Of a DNA stretch of 64,000 nt, positions 18,037 to 26,105 are shown in pieces. The position numbers and the translations under genes are program-made. The stretch is from the NCBI RefSeq assembly GCF_000310145.2, contig NZ_AMXA01000019.1:1-64000 (forward strand). The letters are read 5' to 3'. Numbering within the stretch: the stretch's first letter is position 1; every line of letters starts with the position of its first letter. Under the pieces are notes generated by a model that did not search any database, was not told where the DNA came from, and worked only from the letters and a program-made list of their open reading frames with translations. The DNA comes from Thauera sp. 28. Its GTDB lineage: Bacteria > Pseudomonadota > Gammaproteobacteria > Burkholderiales > Rhodocyclaceae.

Positions 18037-18092
18037 TCAGTCCCACTCAAGCCGATGCCCCGGACGGCGTCACCTGGATCGCCGGGCGGGCA

Positions 18093-18554
18093 TCAAGGCT
18101 TGAGCGGCTCCCAGCCAGGGTGGTCGTATTCACGCCCGTAGTAGTTGAGTGTTTCAACCACTCGCATCAAACCCAGCCGCTTGGCCGGCGCGCGCGGCGC
18201 ATCGCGCATCAACTGTACGCCATCGGTAATGTCGCCGAGCAGCCACTGGAGATGACGGCCTGCCCTGTTGTGAAAGTCACGTCCGGCACTGATGGCCTGC
18301 ACCTGCTGTTCGATCTTTGCAGCCAGTGCGACGTAGTCCGCTTCCGCGACCGGCTGCCCGCCCTCCATGCCCTGTGCGAGCAGAGCGCGCAGATCAAGCA
18401 TGCCGGCGCGCAGGCGCTCATCGGCCGGACGGGGAATCTCGTCGGCAGGGGTACTCAGGCGGGGCGCCGCACGCGAGTCGGAATCCGCGTATACCGGCGC
18501 AGGCCCCGCAAACCCGAGGCCGACCACCACTGCAAGCATGGGTAGGAACTGCAT
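18093..18554 (-). CDS. Small periplasmic protein under an FNR-type promoter, unknown function
   Basis: A 153-residue protein with a signal peptide (MQFLPMLAVVVGLGF... cleaved after VYA, about residue 23). The mature part is largely helical and charged, with no Cys and no haem motif. The ATG at 18554 has GGAG eight bases upstream; a longer frame to 18665 would translate through the promoter. It lies downstream of the 864-residue KaiC-like/ATP-grasp gene on the same strand and has its own FNR/Anr-type promoter, so a role in low-oxygen or nitrogen-oxide metabolism is inferred. I could not assign a family. Confidence 0.7.
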   Translation of the reverse strand: MQFLPMLAVVVGLGFAGPAPVYADSDSRAAPRLSTPADEIPRPADERLRAGMLDLRALLAQGMEGGQPVAEADYVALAAKIEQQVQAISAGRDFHNRAGRHLQWLLGDITDGVQLMRDAPRAPAKRLGLMRVVETLNYYGREYDHPGWEPLKP

Positions 18555-18586
18555 GCTGACTCTCCAGGAGGAATCGAATTGCGTCC

Positions 18587-18628
18587 ATGCTATCGACTTC
18601 GTCCGCCGTACTGCTTGAACTGGATCAA
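18587..18628 (-). promoter_or_regulatory. FNR/Anr/Dnr-type class II promoter
   Basis: The box at 18615-18628 reads TTGATCCAGTTCAA on the minus strand, one mismatch from TTGAT-N4-ATCAA. A -10-like TAGCAT lies at 18587-18592. The spacing would put the box centre near -41.5, the usual activating position for FNR-family regulators. The start codon of the periplasmic protein gene is 33 bases past the -10. Confidence 0.6.
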
Positions 18629-18661
18629 GTTCATTCAGCCGCATGAGGCGATACTCGATAT

Positions 18662-21256
18662 TCACGGTAGCGGCGGCTGCGCTCGCACCACCGCAACACG
18701 CTGCTTGAGCGCATCGGCGTACAGCAGCAAGCTACCGTGTGCCCACTGCCCGACGTGGATCACATCCGCCCAGCCGGCATCGTCAGGCAGCAGCTGGGGC
18801 AGGACGTTGGGTCGATCGAGCAACCGCGCCTCATCGAGCATGTTGCCCTCCAGCCTGGGGAACAGGGCGAAGTACAGCAGGTCGCCTTCGATGAGCTCGT
18901 TCAGGAAGTGCGTCCCGAGTGAGACATCGGGGATCAGGTTGTCGTGCATGGCCACGATCTCGCACAGTGCGGCGATGTGGTTGATCTCCGAGAACAGCAC
19001 CGGTATGCCGAGAAACGGATCGCGTGATCCCCAGCGCCCGGGGCCCAGCATCAGTACGCAGCGTCCTGCTGCAAGCCCATTGAGCCGGCCGATCACCCGC
19101 GTGACGGCAAGGCGCTGCGACTGGTTGAGTACCCCGAACGCGGCGGGCCTGACGTGAATGACCCAATCCGGCTGGATGACTCGACTCGGGCCGATCACCG
19201 CACCACGGGCGCACACAAGTTGCTCTGCCTCCGCCGGAGGCTCCGCATCGGCCACTCCTTCTACACTGCGGACCTGCATCGGCCGGCACTGGAGCAGGTT
19301 GACACGGTAGCTGCCATCGGCGAGCACATTGAGGGCGAACTCTGTCTCCACGGGATGTGCATAAGCGGCATGCAGCGTTGCCAGCAGCGCTCGCAGATCA
19401 GCGACAAAGGGCGTGCGTGCAATCAGACCATCAAAGGTCAGGAAAGGCGGACGCCCCGGTTCCTCGCGGGTTGTGAACAGATCGAAGGGGAACCCTTCCT
19501 GGCCCCTGACCAGGTCGGCAAAGACACCCGAGACGACGGCATTGCGCTCGAGATCGAGCGTATCCATGCGCCTTTGTGCATGGCGGGCGATCGCGCCGAA
19601 GTTTGTCTCCGGGCGGAGTTCCGGCGCGTTCAGCGCCACCAGCCGGGTATAGTCGTCATCCGAGCGATCCACTGCACGCGTACCCAAGCCTGCAACCAGC
19701 CTTACCACGCCTGCCCTCATGTCGATCTGCGGGTTCCATGGATAGGGATTGACCGACAGCCCCACCCCTGCCGCGTGCGGATGGAAGTAACGGCCGCCGG
19801 CCGTTCCCGAGACGCGCATGATCAGCAAGGCCATCTGCTCGTGTTCGTCGAGCAGGCCGCGGCGCTTGCGGTAGCGCAGTGCCTGCTCGGACAGACTGCT
19901 CGCATAGACAGCCCTCACCGCGTCGAGCAGATCGGCGAGCCGCCGTTCGCGCGTACCCTGATTGACGCAGAACACGCTGTCGTACTGTCCCGCGAAAGCA
20001 TTGCCATAGCGGTCTTCAAGGCGCGAGCTGGAGCGCACGATGAAAGGCCACTCGCCGAAGTAGTCCAGCATGGCCTCGAACTGGCGCAAGGTGCTATCCG
20101 GGAAAGTCCCCTTCAGGATGCGCTGGCGCGCACCCTGCTCGCCGTCCAGCCCCTGCAGGAAGCCCGCATCCTCGCGCTGGCGCCGCCGCACCCACCACAG
20201 CCCATTGCTGACGAAGAAGGTGTCGAACACCTCGGCGCCGACATAGAAGGAGTCGTGCGCCTCCATTCGCGCGTGCAGCGCGGGGGCATCGCGGCGCAGC
20301 ACCGCGCGCGCAACCAGCATGCCCGCGGCCTTGCCGCCGATCGTACCGATACCAATCATGCGCGCGCGGACGGCGATCAGATCCTCGAGGCCAAGGTAGC
20401 GCGCGATCAGCCCCTGCAGACCTGGTTCGTCGGGAAACAGCATGCACGCAAGACGTGCGAACGCTTCGGCCTCTGCGGCCATGTCCGGCACACCCGCCTC
20501 GCGCAGGGCGACGAGCGTACGCGCAGCGTCGAACAAATGCTGCCAGTGGCTTCGGATCTGCTCGTCCTCGAGCCCTGGCCAGCCCGACCCGGCGAGGATC
20601 TCAGCGACGGTGCCGCTGTCTGCAACTGGACGGAAATGGTCGCCCGCGTCCCAGGCGTGGATCAGGTTCATCACCGCCGCGGAACGGTGCTGCACCTTGA
20701 TCGGCCGAACATAGAGCCGGTCGCGGCAACGGAAGACGTCGAGCAGGTACTGCGTTGTTTCGGTGATCATGCCCATGCCCGCGCGTGCATGGCGGTGCCG
20801 CAGCACGGCGAAGTAGGTCACTGTATCCAGATCGAACAGGCGCGGGCAGGTAAGCCTGAAGAAGTTGCCCATCATGCGATCCGACTGCCAAGCATCTGCC
20901 AGTTCCGACAGGCAATCGAAGATGTACATCGTCTCGGGTCCGGCCGCCTCGATCACCGAGTGCACCTGATCGACGAAGGCGTCGAAACCCGCCGCGGGCT
21001 GCGGATAGTGAATCTCCGCCCCGCTCCCTGCATCGAGCAAGGCGCGATGGGACGCGAAGCGAAAATAGACCAGACGCCGACACTGCGCCCGCGCGGCATA
21101 CGCATAGGGCGTCACCAGCGCCTGGTAGTCGTCGAGCGACTGGACCTGCCAGACGATGTTGTCACCGCGCGCCACCCCGCTGATGACGGCATCGAGTGAG
21201 CTCAGGCCGGTGGTGGGAGCGAACTCGGCGGACTGGGAAACAGGGTGCGGCGCCAT
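18662..21256 (-). CDS. KaiC-like domain fused to PEP-synthase-type ATP-grasp domain
   Basis: An 864-residue soluble protein. Residues 10-200 resemble a RecA/KaiC fold (GLSSLDAVISGVARGDNIVW) but lack a Walker A lysine. Residues about 300-665 match the PEP/pyruvate-binding ATP-grasp domain of PEP synthase and PPDK: GTIGGKAAGM (Lys309), FIVRSSSRLED with the ATP-site Arg408, GNAFAGQYDS, and the domain-ending LLQCRPMQ. The phospho-histidine swivelling domain and the PEP/pyruvate barrel are absent. A C-terminal region of about 190 residues (GPGRWGSRDPFLGIPV) is not one I recognise. It is probably an ATP-dependent phosphotransferase or regulator with an unknown substrate, not a true PEP synthase. 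Confidence 0.75.
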   Translation of the reverse strand: MAPHPVSQSAEFAPTTGLSSLDAVISGVARGDNIVWQVQSLDDYQALVTPYAYAARAQCRRLVYFRFASHRALLDAGSGAEIHYPQPAAGFDAFVDQVHSVIEAAGPETMYIFDCLSELADAWQSDRMMGNFFRLTCPRLFDLDTVTYFAVLRHRHARAGMGMITETTQYLLDVFRCRDRLYVRPIKVQHRSAAVMNLIHAWDAGDHFRPVADSGTVAEILAGSGWPGLEDEQIRSHWQHLFDAARTLVALREAGVPDMAAEAEAFARLACMLFPDEPGLQGLIARYLGLEDLIAVRARMIGIGTIGGKAAGMLVARAVLRRDAPALHARMEAHDSFYVGAEVFDTFFVSNGLWWVRRRQREDAGFLQGLDGEQGARQRILKGTFPDSTLRQFEAMLDYFGEWPFIVRSSSRLEDRYGNAFAGQYDSVFCVNQGTRERRLADLLDAVRAVYASSLSEQALRYRKRRGLLDEHEQMALLIMRVSGTAGGRYFHPHAAGVGLSVNPYPWNPQIDMRAGVVRLVAGLGTRAVDRSDDDYTRLVALNAPELRPETNFGAIARHAQRRMDTLDLERNAVVSGVFADLVRGQEGFPFDLFTTREEPGRPPFLTFDGLIARTPFVADLRALLATLHAAYAHPVETEFALNVLADGSYRVNLLQCRPMQVRSVEGVADAEPPAEAEQLVCARGAVIGPSRVIQPDWVIHVRPAAFGVLNQSQRLAVTRVIGRLNGLAAGRCVLMLGPGRWGSRDPFLGIPVLFSEINHIAALCEIVAMHDNLIPDVSLGTHFLNELIEGDLLYFALFPRLEGNMLDEARLLDRPNVLPQLLPDDAGWADVIHVGQWAHGSLLLYADALKQRVAVVRAQPPLP

Positions 21257-21397
21257 GAGGACCCCCGGCAGCGAGTAAGAGAAGCCGGCGCGAAGAAGGG
21301 AACTTCATCCGGCGTAGACAGACCCAGACGCGATGGTATTCCTTTGTCCAGCCCACGGCTGCAGACACCTCTCGCCGGACTAGCCCAGACAAGCGCG

Positions 21398-21403
21398 TAT
21401 ACT
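21398..21403 (+). promoter_or_regulatory. Possible -10 for the cytochrome c' gene
   Basis: TATACT followed by GCGCGCCC, 26 bases before the start codon. No consensus -35 is seen. AAGGA at 21416-21420 is the ribosome binding site for the ATG at 21429. Confidence 0.4.
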
Positions 21404-21428
21404 GCGCGCCCCACTAAGGATCGAACCG

Positions 21429-21890
21429 ATGCACCGTATGAAACCGACCGCCCGCATTGCCCTGACTGCCCTGTTTGCGCTGAGCCTGACGGCGTGTTCG
21501 CAGAAGGTCGAGGATACCCACCCGGACCAGCCCGTTACCAAGCGCCAGGAAGCCTTCAAGGCCATGCTGCGGACCTTCGAGCCGATGGGCACGATGCTGC
21601 GTACCGAGCGCTTCGACGCCGACGCATTCGCGCGCCTCGCGCAGCAGTTGAACACCCTGCGCGACCAGCCCTGGGCACACTTCGGTGCGGACACGAACTA
21701 CCCGCCAACCAAGGCCAAAGCCGCCGTGTGGCAGAAGCCAGACGAGTTCGAAGCCAAGCGAGTGCGTTTCTTTGAAGCAACGGATGCCTTGCTGGCAGCG
21801 GCCGAGCGCCGCACCCAGGCCGACGCCCGCAGCGCATACGAGGCGGTTCAGAACAGCTGCAAGGCCTGCCACAACGACTTCCGCCGCTGA
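21429..21890 (+). CDS. Cytochrome c'-like lipoprotein
   Basis: A 153-residue protein with a lipoprotein signal (LSLTACS, lipid Cys about residue 23) and a single haem-binding CKACH eight residues before the C-terminus, followed by NDFRR. A haem motif at the end of a four-helix domain is the hallmark of class II cytochromes c (cytochrome c'). These bind NO and can protect against nitrosative stress or carry electrons. The lipid anchor would hold it to a membrane facing the periplasm. It sits divergent from the KaiC-like/ATP-grasp gene, and its 3' end faces fisR. Confidence 0.88.
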   Translation: MHRMKPTARIALTALFALSLTACSQKVEDTHPDQPVTKRQEAFKAMLRTFEPMGTMLRTERFDADAFARLAQQLNTLRDQPWAHFGADTNYPPTKAKAAVWQKPDEFEAKRVRFFEATDALLAAAERRTQADARSAYEAVQNSCKACHNDFRR

Positions 21891-22206
21891 CACCACCAGC
21901 GCAAGAAGGTTGCCACGGCGAAGCGAGCGCGAGGGAAAAGGCGAAGCGGGCCCGCGGACTCAGTCGTGGCGACACTGCCGGGGGTGGATCGCTGAGGGGG
22001 GACGATCGTACAGTTTTCACGATGCGGCCCCGCTTCGCAGTTCTCTTAAAAGCAAGCATCATGCCAAAACTTTGAATTCTTTCGATTCAAACACTTGCAC
22101 GATCGACCGGCTCGTTTGAGCTGACACAGCACTGCCTAAATCTGCAGATCTACCGCCACCAATGACAGAAGTGGCAGCATCTGGCAGCGGCAACCTCCTG
22201 CGTGCC
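21891..22206. other. Convergent intergenic region
   Basis: 316 bases between the 3' ends of the cytochrome c' gene and fisR. It holds a small hairpin (TTTGAAT...ATTCAAA, 22071-22091) without a T tract, an AT-richer stretch (22040-22140), and two close TGGCAGC repeats (about 22171-22187). No ORF is credible, and no clear terminator was found. Confidence 0.45.
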
Positions 22207-23580
22207 TCACGCGAGCGTGGCTGCTCCATGATCAACCAGACCCAGTTCCTTGAGCCGTCGATACAGGGTGCGCTCGCTTATTCCGAGGCGTGCTGCAAGC
22301 TCACGACGGCTGCCGCGGTGGCTGCGCACCGCCCGCAGTAGCGCCTGGCGCTGAACTTCGAGCAGATCCAGCACGGGCGCCGTAGGCTCGATAGCGGATT
22401 CGCGATCCGAGGCCCCTGCCCCAGTCAGATCCAGGTCCACCTCCGGATACAGTAGATCCTCTGCCAGGTGCTCGAGCCCGATGGTTTCGCCGTCGCACAT
22501 CAGGCTGGCCCGCTCGAGCACGTTGCGCAGTTCTCGCACGTTGCCCGGAAAGGGGTAGCGCGCAAGTGCCTGCAACGCGGCCGCGGAGAGCGCCAGACGG
22601 CGGTTAGGTGCCACGCGCTCGAGCAATGACGCGATCAGCAGCGGCAGATCCCCTTCGCGCTCGCGCAGCGCCGGAACCCGAATCGGGAACGTGTTGATAC
22701 GGAAATACAGATCCTGACGGAAGCCGCCCTCCACGATCATGCGCTTGAGCGGCCTGTGCGTTGCCGACACCAAGCGAATATCGGCCCGGCGCAATTCGGT
22801 GGAGCCGACACGACGATAGGTGCCGGTCTCGAGCAGGCGTAGCAGCTTGACCTGCATGCCGAGAGGAATGTCGCCGACCTCGTCCAGGAAAAGTGTCCCA
22901 CCACTCGCCGCCTCAACCAGGCCGGGCTTGCGTGCGCTGGCGCCGGTGAACGCCCCGCGTTCGTGGCCGAAGACCTCACTCTCGAACAAGGTCTCTGGCA
23001 GGCCGGAACAATCGACCACCACGAAGGGACGGTCGGCGCGCCGACTCGCCTCATGAACCGCGCTGGCAAGGAGCTCCTTGCCCGTACCCGACTCGCCCTG
23101 CAGCAGCACACTGGCGTCAGAAGGCGCAACCCGCGCAATGAGCTCCAGCATGCGTTGGAATGCTGGCGAGCGGCCGATCAGGCCGCGATGATCCGAAACG
23201 CCGCGCGCAACATGCATTGGCTCCATCTTCTCGATGAACCAGGCAATCTCACCATCGGCGTCGCGCACCGGCGAAAGTTCAATGTTGACGTACTCCTCTC
23301 CGCGCGGCGTGTGATGAAGGTGCAACACGCGCTCGCGCTGCCCAGAACTCAGGCTGCGCGCCAGCGGGCAGGACTCGCCAGCACGGTCACAGGGTACGCT
23401 GTAGCGGTGAGAAACCTCGTAGCAGGTCCGCCCCACGACGCTGGCACCATCCGCGCATGAATGCCGGTAAGCCTCGTTGGCGGCAATGATGCGGTAATTA
23501 CGGTCGCACAGAATGTGCGGTTCAGGCAGCGTCTCGAGAAATGAGACCAGCTCAGGCAGCGGGCGCGAGTCGTGTGGCAT
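22207..23580 (-). CDS. fisR: FisR-type sigma-54 activator, sulfane-sulfur sensor
   Basis: A 457-residue enhancer-binding protein: an N-terminal PAS-like sensor (10-120), an AAA+ domain with Walker A GESGTGKE (162-169) and the sigma-54 contact loop GAFTGA (209-214), and a C-terminal Fis-type HTH ([20 protein letters not shown]). With the start at 23580, the sensor cysteines fall at 53, 64 and 71, the positions reported for the polysulfide-reactive cysteines of Cupriavidus FisR. That protein activates sqr and persulfide dioxygenase genes when sulfane sulfur accumulates. The divergent neighbour here is a sulfide:quinone oxidoreductase gene, which agrees. An in-frame extension to 23640 is unlikely. 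Confidence 0.88.
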   Translation of the reverse strand: MPHDSRPLPELVSFLETLPEPHILCDRNYRIIAANEAYRHSCADGASVVGRTCYEVSHRYSVPCDRAGESCPLARSLSSGQRERVLHLHHTPRGEEYVNIELSPVRDADGEIAWFIEKMEPMHVARGVSDHRGLIGRSPAFQRMLELIARVAPSDASVLLQGESGTGKELLASAVHEASRRADRPFVVVDCSGLPETLFESEVFGHERGAFTGASARKPGLVEAASGGTLFLDEVGDIPLGMQVKLLRLLETGTYRRVGSTELRRADIRLVSATHRPLKRMIVEGGFRQDLYFRINTFPIRVPALREREGDLPLLIASLLERVAPNRRLALSAAALQALARYPFPGNVRELRNVLERASLMCDGETIGLEHLAEDLLYPEVDLDLTGAGASDRESAIEPTAPVLDLLEVQRQALLRAVRSHRGSRRELAARLGISERTLYRRLKELGLVDHGAATLA

Positions 23581-23593
23581 GGCTGTCACCAAT

Positions 23594-23607
23594 GGCAGAT
23601 GTCTGCC
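23594..23607. promoter_or_regulatory. Candidate FisR operator or upstream activator site
   Basis: A perfect 14-bp palindrome, GGCAGATGTCTGCC, 14 bases before the fisR start and about 180 bases before the sqr start. A third TCTGCC half-site follows at 23613-23618. The position suits both autoregulation and an upstream activator site for the divergent operon. No sigma-54 -24/-12 element (GG-N10-GC) was found by eye. Confidence 0.45.
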
Positions 23608-23786
23608 GAAAGTCTGCCGGCTGCGAGCCCTGACGGTCAATGATCACGATCGAAGGCGCGCAAGCTCATTTAGCGCCCCCTCCCCGCTGCGACACTGATA
23701 CCCCTTCTACTAGTAAGTATTTCCTTATATAGTTATGTTTAGAACTATTCGAGTCCCTGGACCCCACGGAGATGAAGGAGGAACAC

Positions 23787-25138
23787 ATGAGACAAACGGC
23801 ATCTGACAAACCCGACGAGCGGCCTTGCGACAGCACACGGCGTCGGCTGCTATTCGGCGCCTCTGCCCTGCCGGTTGGGCAGGCTTGGGCTTGACCGTCC
23901 CCGCAGGGAAAGCGGGTGCGAGCATCAAGACCAGCGCACGCATCGTGATCGCCGGCAGCGGCTTGGCTGGCATCGCCGTGGCGAACCGCCTCGCCCGCGA
24001 ACTGGACGGCGCCAGCATCACCATTGTCGACCGCAAGGAAGTTCACAACTACCAGCCTGGCTACACCTTGGTCGCCACTGGCGTATGGCCGGTTGACAAG
24101 GTCATCGACCGCAACAGCGATCTCCAGCCCCGTGGCATCGAGTGGGTGAAGGAGATGGTCGCCGAGTTCGACCCCGACGCCAATGCCGTGGTCACCGACA
24201 GCGGCCGCCGCATCGGCTACGATTACCTCATCGTCGCCACCGGCGTCCACCTCGACTACAGCCAGATCGAGGGCATGGACGTAGACGCGATCGGCCGCAA
24301 CGGCCTGACCAGCGTTTATCCGAGCTCGGACGCTGCCGTGGCAACCTGGAAGGCGATGGACGAATTCAGGCGCAAGGGCGGCAAGGCCTTGATGACCTTG
24401 CCTGCCACCCCGATCAAGTGCGCCGGGGCACCGCTCAAGACGACCTTCATGCTGGTCGACCGCCTGCGCCAGGCAGGTACGCTGGCGTCGTCCGAGGTGT
24501 CCTTCCATTCAGCTCTTGGCGTCGTCTTCAGCGTGCCCAAGATCAACGACAAGGTGCTGGCGGACTGGGCTGCACAGAACGTCGAAGTGGTCTTCAACAG
24601 CAAGCTCGTCGGCGTCGACATCGCCGCCCGCCGCGCCACCCTGGTCACGCCGGATGGTCAGCGCGTCGAGGAAGACTACGACTTCATTCACGTCGTGCCG
24701 CCCATGCGTGCGCCGGACGCGGTCAAGAACAGTCCGCTCGCCTGGCAGGAGGGCAACTTCGCCGCTGGCGGCTGGCTTGAGGTCGACCGCCAGACCCTGC
24801 GCCATCGGCGCTACCCGAACGTCTTCGGCCTCGGCGACATCAACGGCACACCGCGCGGCAAGACCGCCGCCACCGTCAAGAAGAGCGTGCCGATGGTCAC
24901 CCAGAACCTGATCGACGTCATCGCCGGTCGCGAGCCCTCGCAGCTGTTCGACGGCTACACCTCGTGCCCGATGATCCTGCGCGAGGGCTCGGCGATGCTC
25001 ATCGAGTTCGACTACGACGGCAAACTCACCCCATCGCTACCGATGATCGACCCCATGCAGGAGAGCTACTTCGCCTGGGTCATGAAATATCGCCTGCTCA
25101 AGCCCGCCTACATGGCGGTCGCCAAGGGCCGGGTCTGA
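23787..25138 (+). CDS. sqr: Sulfide:quinone oxidoreductase, type II, frameshifted in the Tat signal
   Basis: The FAD-dependent enzyme that oxidises sulfide to polysulfide and reduces quinone. The main frame runs to 25138: FAD motif VIAGSGLAGIAVANRL, YQPGYTLVATG, and the two redox cysteines in KCAGAPLK and GYTSCPM, with overall likeness to the human/type II SQR. The only start with a good ribosome binding site (AAGGAGG, 23775-23781) is the ATG at 23787. It opens a Tat-like signal (STRRRLLFGASAL) but meets a stop at 23892. One extra G between 23870 and 23871 would join the frames into a normal Tat signal followed by the enzyme. Either a sequence error or a recent mutation. Confidence 0.85.
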
Positions 25139-25151
25139 AGGGAGACGAGAC

Positions 25152-25490
25152 ATGTACGAAATCTGGTTGACGCTGAATATCCTGTTCGAACTCGGGCTGA
25201 TGTACCTGCCGGTGGTGGTGGGCACCGCCGCACTGTGGCTGGTGCTCATGGTGGTCGCCGCCCGCCGCGGCAAGCCGGCCTGGTGCAAGGCCATCAAGCC
25301 CGCGATCGTGGTCGGCCTCGTTGTCACCGCGATCACGTTTGCGATCACCCCCGGGCTGACGCAATCGTCCTTTGCCAACGTGAGCTACTGGGTGGACTGG
25401 GGTAACCTGCTGCTTTATGCCGCCTCCTTCGGCGCCGTCGGTGCGGCACTTGCCTGGCCGCTGGCGGCGACGATGTGCCGGCAGGCCTGA
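25152..25490 (+). CDS. Small membrane protein beside sqr
   Basis: A 112-residue protein with three hydrophobic helices (about residues 5-35, 50-72 and 85-105), starting 13 bases after sqr with GGGAGA upstream. The tight spacing suggests one operon and a role as membrane partner or anchor for the sulfide oxidoreductase. No cysteine pair or haem ligand pattern is evident. Family not recognised with confidence. Confidence 0.75.
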   Translation: MYEIWLTLNILFELGLMYLPVVVGTAALWLVLMVVAARRGKPAWCKAIKPAIVVGLVVTAITFAITPGLTQSSFANVSYWVDWGNLLLYAASFGAVGAALAWPLAATMCRQA

Positions 25491-25613
25491 CCCAGCCGCA
25501 CGGCACCGAACGCAGGCTGGGCCCGGCACCGAGGGCGCGACTGCGCTAAACTCCGTGCGCTCGCGGGGCGCCCCGATGCGGCGCCCCGGCTGAACAACAT
25601 CACGGAGAAACGA

Positions 25614-26051
25614 ATGAGCCTTCTGGCCCAACTCAAGAAGGATTCCCTGCTCGCACGCAAGGCCGCCGACGGCGTGCGCGCCACCCTGCTGAGCACCCTC
25701 ATCGGCGAAGCCGAAATGGTCGGCAAGAACGCCGGAAACCGCGAAAGCAGCGACGACGAAGTCCAGCAGACGATCCGCAAGTTCCTCAAGAACAACCAGG
25801 AAGCACTGGGCGTGATCAAGGACGCGGGCCGCCGCGCAGTGCTCGAGCAGGAGTCCGCCATCCTCACCGCCTATCTGCCGCCGATGGCAACCGAAGAGGA
25901 GGTGAAGGCCTTCATCGCCGACACCGTCGCCGGTCTGGCCGAGCGCAGCCCCAAGCAGATGGGCGTGGTGATGGGCGCGCTGAAGGCAAAGTACGGCAGC
26001 GGCTTCGACGCCAAGCAAGCCAACGCCTGGGTGAAGGCCGCACTCGGCTGA
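25614..26051 (+). CDS. yqeY: GatB/YqeY domain protein
   Basis: A 145-residue protein of the YqeY family, whose fold matches the tRNA-binding tail of GatB. Family features are the start MSLLAQLKKDSLLARKA, the mid region AVLEQESAILTAYLPP and the end VMGALKAKYGSGFDAKQAN. GGAG lies eight bases before the ATG. In many bacteria it sits between rpsU and dnaG; here it stands alone after the sqr operon. The molecular function of stand-alone YqeY is not settled. Confidence 0.9.
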   Translation: MSLLAQLKKDSLLARKAADGVRATLLSTLIGEAEMVGKNAGNRESSDDEVQQTIRKFLKNNQEALGVIKDAGRRAVLEQESAILTAYLPPMATEEEVKAFIADTVAGLAERSPKQMGVVMGALKAKYGSGFDAKQANAWVKAALG

Positions 26052-26105
26052 CGCCGCTCCCGGCCGGCGCCGCGCCCGCCTGCCGCCGGGGGCCGCAGCC
26101 TGCGA

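Noticed and set aside
19154-21199. A 681-codon plus-strand open frame opposite the KaiC-like/ATP-grasp gene
   Set aside because: The minus-strand protein has conserved ATP-grasp motifs; the antisense translation is rich in His, Gln and Arg and has no recognisable fold.
18662-21256. Calling this gene ppsA (PEP synthase)
   Set aside because: The ATP-grasp domain is present, but the phospho-histidine domain and the PEP/pyruvate barrel are missing, so the name would mislead.
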